64,000 bases of DNA from Haematobia irritans (lineage: Eukaryota; Arthropoda; Insecta; Diptera; Muscidae): contig NC_134398.1 in the NCBI RefSeq assembly GCF_050003625.1, positions 203,416,583-203,480,582 of the forward strand, written 5' to 3'. The position numbers and the translations under genes are program-made. Position 1 is the first letter of the stretch, and every line of letters starts with the position of its first letter. Shown here piece by piece: positions 1 through 11,252 of this stretch. The notes beneath the pieces are model-generated. The model worked only from the letters and a program-made list of their open reading frames with translations, was not told the DNA's origin and searched no databases.

Positions 1-679
1 TATACCAAATTTCAGCCGGATCGGATGAAATTTGCTTCTCTTAAGGTTGAATTACACACCATGCGGCAATCCGTGCGTTGATGGAAGGGTTGATTTTTTT
101 CTGTTTGTGGCAGACTATTCGAGCTTTTGATTTCAAAGAGAAATTTCAACTCTTCAATCATCGGACGCATTTAACGCATTGAACGCATGGTATGTAATTC
201 TACCTTTAGAGGTTCCGCAAGCCAAATCGGGTGATCGGTTTATATGGGGGCTATGTATAATTATGGGCCGATGTGGACCAATTTTTGCATGGCTGTTAGA
301 GGCAATATACTAACACCCTGTACCAAATTTCAGCCGGATCGGATGAAATTTGCTTCTCTTAGAGCAATCGCAAGCCAAATTTGGGGGTCCGTTTATATGG
401 GGTCTATACGTAAAAGTGGACCGTTATGGCCCATTTGCAATACCGTCCGACCTACATCAATAGCAACTACCTGTGCCAAGTTTCTAGTCGATAGCTTGTT
501 TCGTTCGGAAGTTAGCGTGATTTCAACAGACGGACGGACGGACATGCTCAGATCGACTCAATATTTCACCACCACCCAGAATATATATACTTTATGGGGT
601 CTTAGAGCAATATTTCGATGTGTTACAAACGGAATGACAAAGTTTATATACCCCCATCCTATGGTGGAGGGTATAAAAA
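1..679 (+). mobile_element. DINE-1-like element, family B (left part outside window)
   Basis: The stretch carries the same ~153-bp internal unit seen at 41.4-42.1 kb and 46.8-48.3 kb (keywords CCGGATCGGATGAAATTTGC and TATATGGGGGCTAT). It is followed by a GACGGACGGACGG microsatellite near 530 and a closing hairpin CCCATCCTATGGTGGAGGG before TATAAAA. The order (unit array, GACGG run, ~100-bp block, TATACCC-type hairpin) is that of DINE-1/Helentron-derived elements as I know them; the family label is inference. Open frames inside it are by-products of the repeat. Confidence 0.75.
44..205. mobile_element. Harbinger-type MITE (162 bp) with TTA target duplication
   Basis: It interrupts a family-B unit exactly where other copies read CTCTTAGAGG. 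The ends are inverted repeats, AGGTTGAATTACACACCAT at the left and the complement of ATGGTATGTAATTCTACCT at the right, with two differences. The trinucleotide TTA is present on both sides (41-43 and 206-208) and once in empty copies. A 3-bp TTA duplication with inverted ends is the PIF/Harbinger signature. No coding capacity. Confidence 0.75.
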
Positions 680-683
680 TAAA

Positions 684-1519
684 AGTGTAATAATAAAAGT
701 TTTGAAAATTTTGAAAGAATAATTGGTAAAAAAAAAAAACTTTTTTTAGATTCCTAAATTCCTTCATTCAAATCAACTTTCAAGCGTAACTCCTAAAGCA
801 ATGCAAAGGATCCGAAAAGGTTGTACTTCCATCCTAAGACAAGCCAAACATTAAATCCATTGATTATAAATCAAATTTGCTCTACATCCTGATCACCAGT
901 TGGGCATCCCAAAACAGCCTTTGTTTTAGAAACTCTTGTTTTTTACTGGGTAATTTTGTACAACGGTAAGAATATTTATAAACCCTACATTATAGTGTCC
1001 CTAACACTAACTTGTAAGTATATTCTACAATTCATACTCCATCCCATATAAGAAATTGTATCCTTTTTTCAAGTGCCTGCGAGCATCTGTGAGTGTGTTA
1101 TCAAAAGGATGTTGGTTGTAATATTGATATGGATTTTCCTTTGCATCATCACCAACCCCTAAAAAGAAGCTGTCTAAACCAGAGGATAAAGGATGTATGG
1201 TAAAATATTTCCCAAACAATAAGATTTTGATGGCACATCAATGGAATACCAAATATCCTCACCCTGGTTGTTTTGCGTTCGTTTTGAAAAAGATCACGTT
1301 TTCTGTTTATGTGACGGTTATTGATATTCAAATATCCTGCCATGTGAAAAAGGATATCTAATGTGAGTGTAATATATCAGGGATAATTTGCAACACACAC
1401 TGAAGTTATATTTTATTTTAGCAGATTAAAGTGGTTTCCTTTTATAATTGACACAATACGAGTCTTATCTTTATTTGGTGTGCACATAGTTTGTGAACTT
1501 TTAATTAGGATGTTGATGA
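684..1519. other. Intergenic, nothing recognised
   Basis: AT-rich sequence with only short, unconvincing reading frames on either strand and no repeat shared with the rest of the window that I can see. Confidence 0.4.
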
Positions 1520-1696
1520 CATGGTTGCCACAGTTCGTAGATTTTTAATATCAATAACATTTTGACAAAATTGTCTATAGAAATAAAAATTTTTACAAAA
1601 GTTTCTATAGAACTAAAATTTTGACAAAATTTTCCAAGGAAATAAGATTTTGACAAAAGTTTCTATCGAAATAAAATTTTGACAAAATTTTCTATA

Positions 1697-2937
1697 AAGG
1701 GTGATATGGTCAAAATTTGGTCAATATAAACTTGACGTATTTCTTTCAATTTTGCATTTAAAAAACCTGAATACCCTTAATTTTGAAGGTGTGTGTGTAG
1801 AATGTTGCTCCTATTTTGATTTTGGAATTCACTCTTCAGTTGTCAAAATGCCGTCGAAGCAAGAAGAGCAGCGTATCAAAATTTTGCTCGCGCATCGCGA
1901 AAATCCGAGCTACTCGCACGCAAAGCTGGCAAAATCGCTTAAAGTTGCCAAATCAACCGTTACAAATGTAGTTAAAGTGTTTGGGGAACGTTTGTCGACA
2001 GCCAGGAAGTCTGGATCGGGGGGAAATCGAAAACCGGATGCCGGTGAGACGACAAAGATAGTTGCCCGTAGTTTCTAGCGAAACCCTAACCTCTCTCTCC
2101 GAGATGCCGCAAATAAGCTGGGTGTATCGCCTACAACCGTTCATCGAGCCAAAACACGAGCCGGACTATCGACTTACAAGAAGGTAGTGACTCCAAATGG
2201 CGATGATAAAGAAAATACGACGGCCAAAGCGCGATCCCGGAGGCAGTACACGACGATGCTGACGAAGTTTGACTGCGTGGTAGTGGACGACGAAACCTAC
2301 GTCAAAGCCGACCACAAGCAGCTTCCCGGACAGGAGTTTTATACGGCAAAAGGAAGGGGAAAGGTTGCAGATATTTTCAAGCACATAAAACTGTCAAAGT
2401 TCGCAAAGAAATATCTGGTTTGGCAAGCCATCTGTACCTGTGGCTTGAAAAACAGCATCTTCATAGCTTCCGGGACTGTCAACCAAGAAATTTACGTGAA
2501 AGAGTGTTTGAATAAACGTCTGCTGCCTTTCCTGCAGATAAGGCCATGGAGTGGTACGCCGCCAACAACGTGCAGGTGATTCCCAGGGACAAGAACCCTC
2601 CCAACACGCCAGAGCTCCGCCCAATTGAGAAATACTAGGCTATTGTCAAGCGGAACCTAAGAAGACCAAAAAACTGCTAAGGACGAGCAGCAGTTCAAGG
2701 CAAACTGGCTTTCTGCGGCGAAGAAGGTGGACAAGGTGGCTGTACAAAATCTGATGGCAGGTGTCAAGCGTGAGGCCCAGCAATCTGGATTTGGAAAAGC
2801 GAAAGCCTAACTGAATATTTTTTCTGAATTTTATACTAATTGAACTTGAAAAAGAAATTTAATTTGATTTTTTAAATAAACGATTTCACCGATTTACACG
2901 CGTTTTCCCTTGACCAAATTTTGACCATATCACCCTT
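1697..2937 (+). mobile_element. Tc1/mariner-superfamily element inside the A element
   Basis: Inverted ends AAGGGTGATATGGTCAAAAT... and its complement at 2910-2937 match over at least 28 bp. The element is flanked by TA on both sides (1695-1696 and 2938-2939), the canonical mariner target duplication. It contains a decayed transposase gene. Flanking 29-bp repeat resumes immediately on each side. Confidence 0.93.
1848..2810 (+). pseudogene. Tc1/mariner-type transposase, inactivated
   Basis: Translation from the ATG at 1848 begins MPSKQEEQRIKILLAHRE and continues through a helix-turn-helix region (HAKLAKSLKVAKSTVTNVV). An in-frame TAG at 2076-2078 interrupts it, but the frame continues to about 2540 with the first catalytic aspartate region (VVVDDETYVKAD). 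At about 2540 the text jumps from LLPFLQ to KAMEWYAANN in another frame, so the segment expected to carry the second catalytic Asp is missing. The C-terminal NTPELRPIEKY box follows, then another stop (TAC TAG) and a further frame loss before the terminal TAA. It cannot encode active transposase. By recall of related proteins the family is DD37E-like; that is inference because the central segment is gone. Confidence 0.9.
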
Positions 2938-5900
2938 TAGAAATAAAATTTTGACAAAACTTTCTATAGAAATAAAGTTTTAAGAAACCTTTTTAAAATG
3001 TTATTTCTATAGAAAGTTCTATAGAAATATAATTATGATTTTTTTTTTTATAGAAATAAAATTTTTACAAAATTTTCTATAGAAAAAAAATTCACAAAAT
3101 TTTTTATAGTGAAAAAAAAAATTGACAAAATTTTCATAGAAATACAATTTTGACAAAATTTTCTGTAGAAACAAAATTTTCTATAGAAATAAAATTTTGA
3201 CAAAAATTTCTATAGTAATAAAATGTTGACAAAACTTTCTATATAAATAAAACTTTGACAAATTTTTCTATAGAAATAAAATTTTCACAAACATTTTTTT
3301 GGACAAAAATTTTCACAAAATTTTCTATAAAATTAAAATTTTCTATAGAAATAAAGTTTTCACAAAATTTTCTATAGAAATAAAGATTTCACAAAATTTT
3401 CTATAGAAATAAAATTTTCACAAAATTTTCTATAGAAATAAAATGTTCACAAAAATTTCTACAGTAATAAAATGTTAACAAAATTTTCTATAGAAATATA
3501 ACTTTGACAAATTTTTCTATTGAAATAAAATTTTCACAAACATTTTTTTTGGACAAAAATTTTCACAAAATTTTCTATAAAATAAAATTTTCACAAAATT
3601 TTTTATAGAAATAAAAATTTGCAACATATTCTATAGAAATGAAATTTTGACAAAGTTTCTATAGAAATAAAATTTTCACAAAATTGTCTATAGAAATAAA
3701 ATTTTCACAAAATTGTCTATAGAAATAAAATGTTTACAAAATTTTCTATAGAAATTTTTTTTGGACAAAAATTTTCACAAAATTTTCTATAAAATAAAAT
3801 TTTCACAAAATTTTTTATAGAAATAAAAATTTGCAACATATTCTATAGAAATGAAATTTTGACTAAGTTTCTATAGAAATAAAATTTTCACAAAATTGTC
3901 TATAGAAATAAAATTTTCACAAAATTATCTATAGAAATAAAATGTTTTCAAAATTTTTTATAGAAATTACATTTTCACAAAATTTTCTATAGTGATAAAA
4001 ATTTCACAAAATTTTCATAGAAATACAATTTTGACAAAATTTTCTGTAGAAATACAATTTTGACAAAATTTTCTGTAGAAACAAAATTTGGGTAAAAATT
4101 TCTATAAAAAAATGTTCACAAAATTTTCTATAGAAATAAAATTTTGGCAAAAATTTCTGTAGCAATAAAATGTTGACAAAATTTTCTATATTTAGAAATA
4201 AAATTTTCACAAAAATTTCTAATGTAAAAAAATGTTGAAAAATTTTTTTATAGAAATAAAATTTTCACAAGTTTTTCTATAGAAATAAAATTTTCACAAA
4301 ATTTCTATAAAACTAAATATTTCACAAAATTTTCTATGGAAATAAAATTTTGAGAAAAATTTCTATAGTAATAAAATGTTGAAAACATTGTCTATACAAA
4401 TAAAATTTTCACAAAATTTTCTATAGAAATAAAATTTTCTATAGAAATAAAGTTTTCACAAAATTTTCTATAGAAATAAAATTTTCACAAAATTTTCTAT
4501 AGAAATAAAATTTTGACAAAAATTTCTATAGAAATAAAATTTTCACAAAATTTTCTATAGAAATAAAATTTTGACAAAAATTTCTATAGAAATAAAATTT
4601 TCTATAGAAATAAAATTTTCACAAAATTTCTATAGAACTAAAATTTTCACAAAATTTTCTATGGGAATAAAATTTTGACAAAAATTTCTATAGTAATAAA
4701 ATGTTGACAAAATTTTCTATACAAATAAAATTTTCACAAAATTTTCTATAGAAATAAAGTTTTCGCAAAATTTTCTATAGAAATAAAATGTTGACAAAAT
4801 TTTCTATAGAAATAAAATTTTGACAAAAATTTCTATAGAAATAAAATGTTGACAAAATTGTCTATAGAAATAAAACTTTGACAAATTTTTCTATAGAAAT
4901 AAAATTTTCACAAACATTTTTTTTGGATAAAATTTTTCACGAAATTTTCTATAGAAGTAAAATTTTCAAAAAAATTTCTAAAAAAAATTTTGGAAGATAT
5001 TCTATAGAAATAAAATTTTGACAACATTTTCTATAGAAATACAATTTTGGTAAAGCTTTCTATAGAAATACAATTTTGACAAGGTTTTCTATAGAAATAA
5101 AATTGTGACAATTTTTTTTATAGAAATAAAATTTTGACAAAATTTTCTATAGAAATAAAATTTTCTATAGAAATAGAATTTTCACAAAATTTTCTATAGT
5201 CATAAAAATTTAACAAAATTTTCTATAGAAATAAAATTTTGACAAGGTTTCCTATAGAAATAAAATTATGACAATTTTTTTTATAGAAATAAAATTTTGA
5301 CAAAATTTTCTATAGAAATACAATTTTGACAAAATTTTCTATAGAAACAAAATTTGGGGAAAATTTTCACAAAATTTTCTGTTGAAATGAAATTTTGACA
5401 AAACTTTCCATAGAAGTAAAATTTTGAAAACATTTTCCATAGAATTTTTAAAAAATTTTCTATAGAAATAAAATTTTGACAAAATTTTCTATAGAAATAA
5501 AATTTTGACAAGGTTTCCTATAGAAATAAAACAATTTTTTTGTATAGAAAAAAATTTTTGACAAAATTTTCTATAGAAATACAATTTTGACAAACTTTTC
5601 CATAGAAACAAAATTTGGGGAAAATTTTGACAAATTTTTCTATAGAAATAAAATTTTGGCAACACTTTCTATATAAGTAAAATTTTTAAAACATTTTCTA
5701 TAGAATTTTTAAAAAATTTTCTATAGAAATAAAAATTTGACAAAATTGTCTATAGAAATAAGATTGTGACAAAATATTCTATAGAAATAAAATTTTCCAT
5801 AGAAATAAAATTTTGACAAAATTTTCTATAGAAATAAAATTTTAACAAAAATTTCTATAGAAATAAAATTTTGACAAAATTTTCTATAGAAATAAAATTT

Positions 5901-6021
5901 TGCCAAAATTTTCTATAGAAGATTTTTTTGTTTGGTAGTTTTTTGGTACAATTTTCTCCAAATTTGGTTAGAATTTTTTTTCAAATTTTCGTAGATTTTT
6001 ATGGCTCGAGTGGCAACCGTG

Positions 6022-6913
6022 GTTGATGGTGGAAAAATTGGAGTTGATTGTTGAAAAAGAACCATAAATTTTTATTCCCACGATAAGAGTTCATAAATAG
6101 CGAGGACTCCTAATGTAATCATAATAAGAAATGCTGAAATTGGAATTGAATCTGTGCATGATACACTGGTAGAAATAGCTTATTATAATAAATTACCTTT
6201 CGACCTTCTAGTATTTTAAAAAAACTTTACTTAGGATATTTTTTTGGAAGTCAATAAATTTTTATTAGCCCAGGCAAGATCATGTAAATTCTTTGATTTC
6301 GGATTCTTTTCATTTTGTAAAGGCACGTCCTTTACCAATAATTAAATCTAAATCTTACTAATTTGATATTTTCTATTTTAATTTTTTTCTTTTAACTCCG
6401 TCCTCGTTTTACTCTTTCAAATTAGTTAGTGTTAAAGACACGTACGTTTTTTGTTTTTCTACCTTTGCCATTCAATAGCATGCGAATTTTAAACAATGGC
6501 AATGCAGTATCTTTTCATCCCTGGTCATGGCATTCTATTCCATTCATCACATACCTATGACTCCATAAAGGCCTTCCATTCATCGTGAGAAGATCAAAGA
6601 ATTTTTGTGTGATGTTTTAGTGCGTTCTATGTTTGCATGACCTATTGTTGGTGGCATTGTGGCCTGAGAACAATAGAATGGAAACACTCGTAATGCCGTA
6701 TTCCAATGACGTTGTCATCCCAAAAAAGATTATTCTGAGGTAATGTTTTGCTTTGTGGAAATGTACAAGACAATCTTGTGAAGCTGGGATACAAATTTAA
6801 CTGTTGTGATTTCTTTCATATCCAAATATTTGAAAATGCATTAAACCAATTTTTGTTGCACAAATCAAATTAATTTAATGGACTTATATTGATTTTTCAA
6901 ATATTCATAAGAA
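6022..6913. other. Intergenic, nothing recognised
   Basis: About 0.9 kb without a credible reading frame or recognised repeat. It separates the A element from the first tandem-repeat field. Confidence 0.4.
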
Positions 6914-9110
6914 TTGTCCTTTCGAATCATTGGAATTGGACGACACAGGTCTTTAGTTATTATAACTTCCGCCATCGAAGGACCATTTTTGCAATTTCAT
7001 CAATGTTGGTCGAATTCCCTATATGAAATCCAACTTTCCTGCAAAAGTTACGGGACTATTGATTCCAAAATCAAGAAATTTAATTCTGGTCCCCACAATT
7101 TTCGCCATCGAAGGACCATATTGCTAAGTTCAGATCACATCCTCATAACATTCATAATCGAAGGACCATATTTGCAGCGTCATCAATGCTAGTCGAATTC
7201 CCGAGAATTAAGAAACTGAATCCTAGTTCCCTAGTGCCCTTTTGCTGAGGGATATCCAGCAAAGTATCTCCTTATAACTTTCACCATCTAAGGATCATTT
7301 TTGAAGCTTCATCAATGTTGATCGAATTCCCTAGATGAGATCCTACTTACGGGACTACTGATAAATTTGCGCCATCGAAGGACCATCGTGCTTAGTGGAA
7401 TATCCTAGTTTAGATCACATCCTCCTAAATTTTACAATCGAAAGACCACCTTTCCAGCGTCATGAATGCTGATCGAATTCCCTAGATGGGATCCAAGTGC
7501 AAGCACAGAAGCAACGAGACTACTGATACGAGAATCAATAAACTCAATCCTAGTTCCCTCTTACCACTTACATACATTTCCCGAAATGAGATCCAAATTT
7601 CCAGCAGAAACAACGAGACTACCAATCCCAGAATCAAGAAATTGATCCCTGATCCCCATTATTTGCGCCATTGAAAAACTAGTTTAGTAAGTGGAATACC
7701 CTACGATCCCGTCGAGGAGATCCAATTCCAGCTGAAGCTACGGTCCTGCTGATCCCATAATAAAGGAACTAAATTAATGCTGATCGAATTCCCTAGATGA
7801 GATCCAAAGTTCCTGCAGAATTTACGAGACTGCTGATCCCAGAATCAAGGAAATGAATCGTGATCCTCATAAATTTCGTAATCGAAGGACCATCTTGCCA
7901 AATAAAATATGCTGATTATCAACTTAGCAGCTACACACTTTATACATATTGGTCGATATTCCCAGAGGAGATCCTGAATCCTGGTCTCCATCTTTCCAGC
8001 GTCATCAATGCTGATCGAATTCCCTGGATGGGATCCAAGTGCAAGCACAGAAGCAACGAGACTACTGATACGAGAATCAATAAACTGAATCCTAGTTCCC
8101 TCTTGCCACTTACATACATTTCCCGAAATGAGATCCAAGTTTCCAGCAGAAACAACGAGACTACCAATCCCAGAATTAAGAAATTGATCCCTGATCCCCA
8201 TTATTTGCGCCATTGAAAGACTAGTTTAGTAAGTGGAATACCCTACGATCCCGTCGAGGAGATCCAATTCCAGCTGAAGCTACGGTGCAGCTGATAAAGG
8301 AAAGGAAGCAGAATAAAGGAACTAAATTAATGCTGATCGAATTCCCTAGATGAGATCCAAATTTCCTGCAGACTTTACGGGACTGCTGATCCCAGAATCA
8401 AGGAAATGAATCGTGATCCTCATAAATTTCGTAATCGAAGGACCATCTTGCCAAGTAAAATATGCTGATTATCAACTTAGCAGCTACACACTTTATACAT
8501 ATTGGTCGATATTCCCAGAGGAGGTCCTGAATCCTGGTTTCCTCTTTCCAGCGTCATCAATGCTGATCGAATTCCCTAGATGGGATCCAAGTGCAAGCAC
8601 AGAAGCAACGAAGCTACGGTCCTACTGATCCCAGAATAAAGGAACTTAATTAATACTGATCGAATTCCCTAGATGAGATCCAAATTTCCTGCAGAATTTA
8701 CGGGACTGCCGATCCCAGAATCAAGGGAATGAATCGTAATTCTCATAAATTTCGTAATCGAAGGACCATCTTTCTAAGTAAAATATGCGGGTTATCAAGT
8801 TAGCAGCGGCACACTTTATACATATTGGTCGATATTCCCAGATGAGATCCTGAATCCTGGTCTCCAAAATGTTCACAATGGAAGGACCATTTTGTTAAGG
8901 GAAATTAGTCACGCTTTTCTATCAGAAATCCAATTTTCCAGCAGAAGATAAGGGGCTACCGATCGCAGAATAAAGGATGTGAATTCTGATCTTCATACTA
9001 TTTAACATCGAAGGACTAATTTGCTAAGAGATGTATCCTAGTTATTATTTATGCAACTTTTCAACAGAAGCATCGAGACAGCAGCATTAGTGTAGTGGAC
9101 GTCGACCCTT
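6914..9110. repeat. Diverged ~545-bp tandem repeats
   Basis: The phrase GATCGAATTCCCTAGATGGG recurs at about 7471, 8012 and 8562 (spacing 541 and 550 bp) with long near-identical flanks. The third unit lacks about 220 bp between GCACAGAAGCAACG and AAGCTACGG. Shorter motifs (ATCGAAGGACCAT, GATGAGATCC, CTGATCCCAGAATCA) recur inside units, so each unit is probably an older compound of smaller repeats. GC content is higher than in the surrounding DNA. Open frames occur on both strands and look incidental. Confidence 0.8.
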
Positions 9111-9359
9111 CTCAAGGTCATGTATCTTAAATATCCTCATCTGTTCGAAATTCCCAAGTGATTTCCTAACATAAGCAAAGAGATTCGCCGACTAACGCGA
9201 TAAGCTACGTTATGCAAACGGAACTCATGGCTAAAGCCCCTGAAACATACGTTCTGCAAGCTCTTTCGGAGTTTGCCACTCAAAAGAAATCTGGATAATG
9301 TCTTTTCGTTTGGTGTTCCATAGAATCCGAATGGTCTACCACAAATGACTGGATTAAAG

Positions 9360-11140
9360 ATTGGCATGTTTCTGAAGCTTATGTGAAGCTAAATAAACTC
9401 ATCTCCTTCATGAGTTTATTCCTAGGACTGGTAGGGTTGTCTTTCCCGATCTCGTTCTTCTAATCTGCCAACCTTTATGTCTTCATTGGCACCGGATTAG
9501 GTCTGAGATAGGTCTTGCTTTTGTGCAGCCACATAGGGTGACTCTTCTTGATGAGGCTAATGAGCCAGGGATTAGCTGGGTTTTATTTCTGGACCTTATC
9601 TCTGTTATCGTCCAACCTTGATGTCTCCACAGGTACTGAACTGGATCCGAGATTGTTGGCTTCCAGATGCTTGCGTCAGCTTACCCGCTTATGTATAACT
9701 ACAGATGAGGCTAATGATTCTGGGTTTAGCTGGGTTTTCTTTCCGGATCTCATCCCTCTTATCTGCCAAACTTGATGTCCCTATAGGCACTGTACTGTAT
9801 CTGAGACAGGTGTCTCCCAAATGCTCAGCTTTCTCCCAAATGCTTAGCTTTCTCGCGTATGTAAAGTTACAGATGCTGAACCTCCTTGACGAGGCTAATG
9901 ATCTTGGGATTAACTGGGTTTTCTTTCCGCGTCTCACCCTTCTTTTAAGTATACCTTAATGTCTCCATAGACACTAGACTGGGATCGAGAATTGTGTCTT
10001 CTAGATACTTATAGAAAGCTTATGTATAACTACAGATGAGGCTAATGATTCTGGGTTTAGCTGGGTTTTCTTTCCGGATCTCATCCCTCTTATCTGCCAA
10101 ACTTGATGTCCCTATAGCACTGTACTCGATCTGAGACAGGTGTCTCCCAAATGCTCAGCTTTCTCCCAAATGCTTAGCTTTCTCGCCTATGTAAAGCTAC
10201 AGATAATGAACCTCCTTGACGAGGCTAATGATCCTGGGATTAACTGGGTTTTCTTTCTGCGTCTCACCCTCCTTATCAGTATACCTTAATGTCTCTATAG
10301 ACACTAGACTGGGATCGATAATTGTGTCTTCTAGATACTTATAGAAAGCTGTATATGGTGACGAGAGTAATGATAGTTGATGTTTTTTCCCGGATCTCAT
10401 CCCTCTTATCCGCCAACCGTGACGACTCCATAGGCACTCCACAAGAAATGGGATCGGACTCTTCCAGATACTTCCGTTAGCTTTCTCGCATATATCCAAC
10501 TACAGATGGTGGATGACCTTTATGAAGTTAATGATCATGGCAATAGCTGGATTTTCATGTGGTGAAACTCCTTGGACTAATGATCCTGGAATTAGCTGGG
10601 GTTTCTTTCCCGATCTCATATCTACCAACCTTGATGTCTCCGTAGGCACTGAACTGGATCCCAGATTAGTGCCTTCCAGATACATGCGTAAGCTTTCTCG
10701 CTTATATATAGTTTCACATGGTTAATTCCCTCGGCGAGGCTAATGTTCCTGGGATTAGCTGCGGTTTCTTTCTGGATCTCATCCCTCTTATCTGCCAAAC
10801 TTAATGTACCCATAGGTATTGGACTGGACGATATTGCAGCCTCTCAAATGCTTTCGTCAGCTTCTTAGCTTATGTACAGCTACAGATGGTGCGTTTCCTT
10901 GACGAGGCGAATGATCCCGGGATGAGTTGGATTTTCCTTCCCTATCTCATCTCTCTTGATGTCTTCATAGGCACTCAACTAGATTAGTGCGTTCCAGATA
11001 TTTGGGTCAGCTTTTTCGCTTATGTATAGAGGCTAATGATTCTGGGATTGTCAGGGTCTTTTTACTGGATCTCAACTGTCTTGATGGTTGCAAGTTCGGA
11101 AGGAGGTTCCTCCCTCCGCATACAAGCTCTGGCGGATGTT
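9360..11140. repeat. ~150-185-bp tandem repeats with ~331-bp higher order
   Basis: The motif GAGGCTAATGATCCTGGGAT followed by AGCTGGGTTTTCTTTCC recurs near 9550, 9704, 9888, 10036, 10218, 10359, 10575, 10733, 10901 and 11027. Alternate units are more alike (9685-10020 against 10025-10350), giving a two-unit period of ~331 bp. Each unit also carries GATGTCT...TAGGCACT, CTTCCAGATAC and a CTTATGTATA end. This looks like a local satellite; no protein function is visible. Confidence 0.8.
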
Positions 11141-11144
11141 TGAC

Positions 11145-11252
11145 ATCCAAATCGCTCTTAGTTACTGAGGAAAGTAGTGTAATTGGTTGATACGAGTCTC
11201 CCAAGCTTTTCCCTGGTTTCAGCACGGGAATAATCTTCAATATTTTATGCAT
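11145..11252 (-). pseudogene. LINE reverse transcriptase fragment (N-terminal RT motif)
   Basis: On the minus strand the translation contains KIIPVLKPGKSLGDSYQPIT followed by LLSSV, the conserved opening motif of non-LTR reverse transcriptases (I/LOA/jockey-like KPGK...YRPI.LL). It breaks off into the ~165-bp satellite, so only about 35 residues survive. Confidence 0.65.

Larger units (their letters stand above)
1520..6021 (+). mobile_element. A element: 29-bp repeat array with hAT-like ends
   Basis: The left end reads CATGGTTGCCACAGTTCGTAG and the right end GGCTCGAGTGGCAACCGTG, so the terminal CACGGTTGCCAC-type sequence is inverted. It is flanked by GTTGATGA (1512-1519) and GTTGATGG (6022-6029), an 8-bp direct repeat with one mismatch. 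The interior is dozens of variants of a 29-bp monomer with core GACAAAATTTTCTATAGAAA. An 8-bp duplication with short CA-starting inverted ends fits a hAT-type non-autonomous element. A mariner element is inserted at 1697-2937. The reading frames rich in FYFYRKFCQNF are artefacts of the array. Confidence 0.8.

Noticed and set aside
2938..5930. Evenly spaced 29-bp repeats resembling a CRISPR array
   Set aside because: There are no unique spacers; monomers abut one another, vary freely and lie in a eukaryotic transposon with hAT-like ends.
7860..8216. 118- and 122-codon frames on both strands
   Set aside because: They lie in the ~545-bp tandem repeat; both strands are open simultaneously and no domain is visible.
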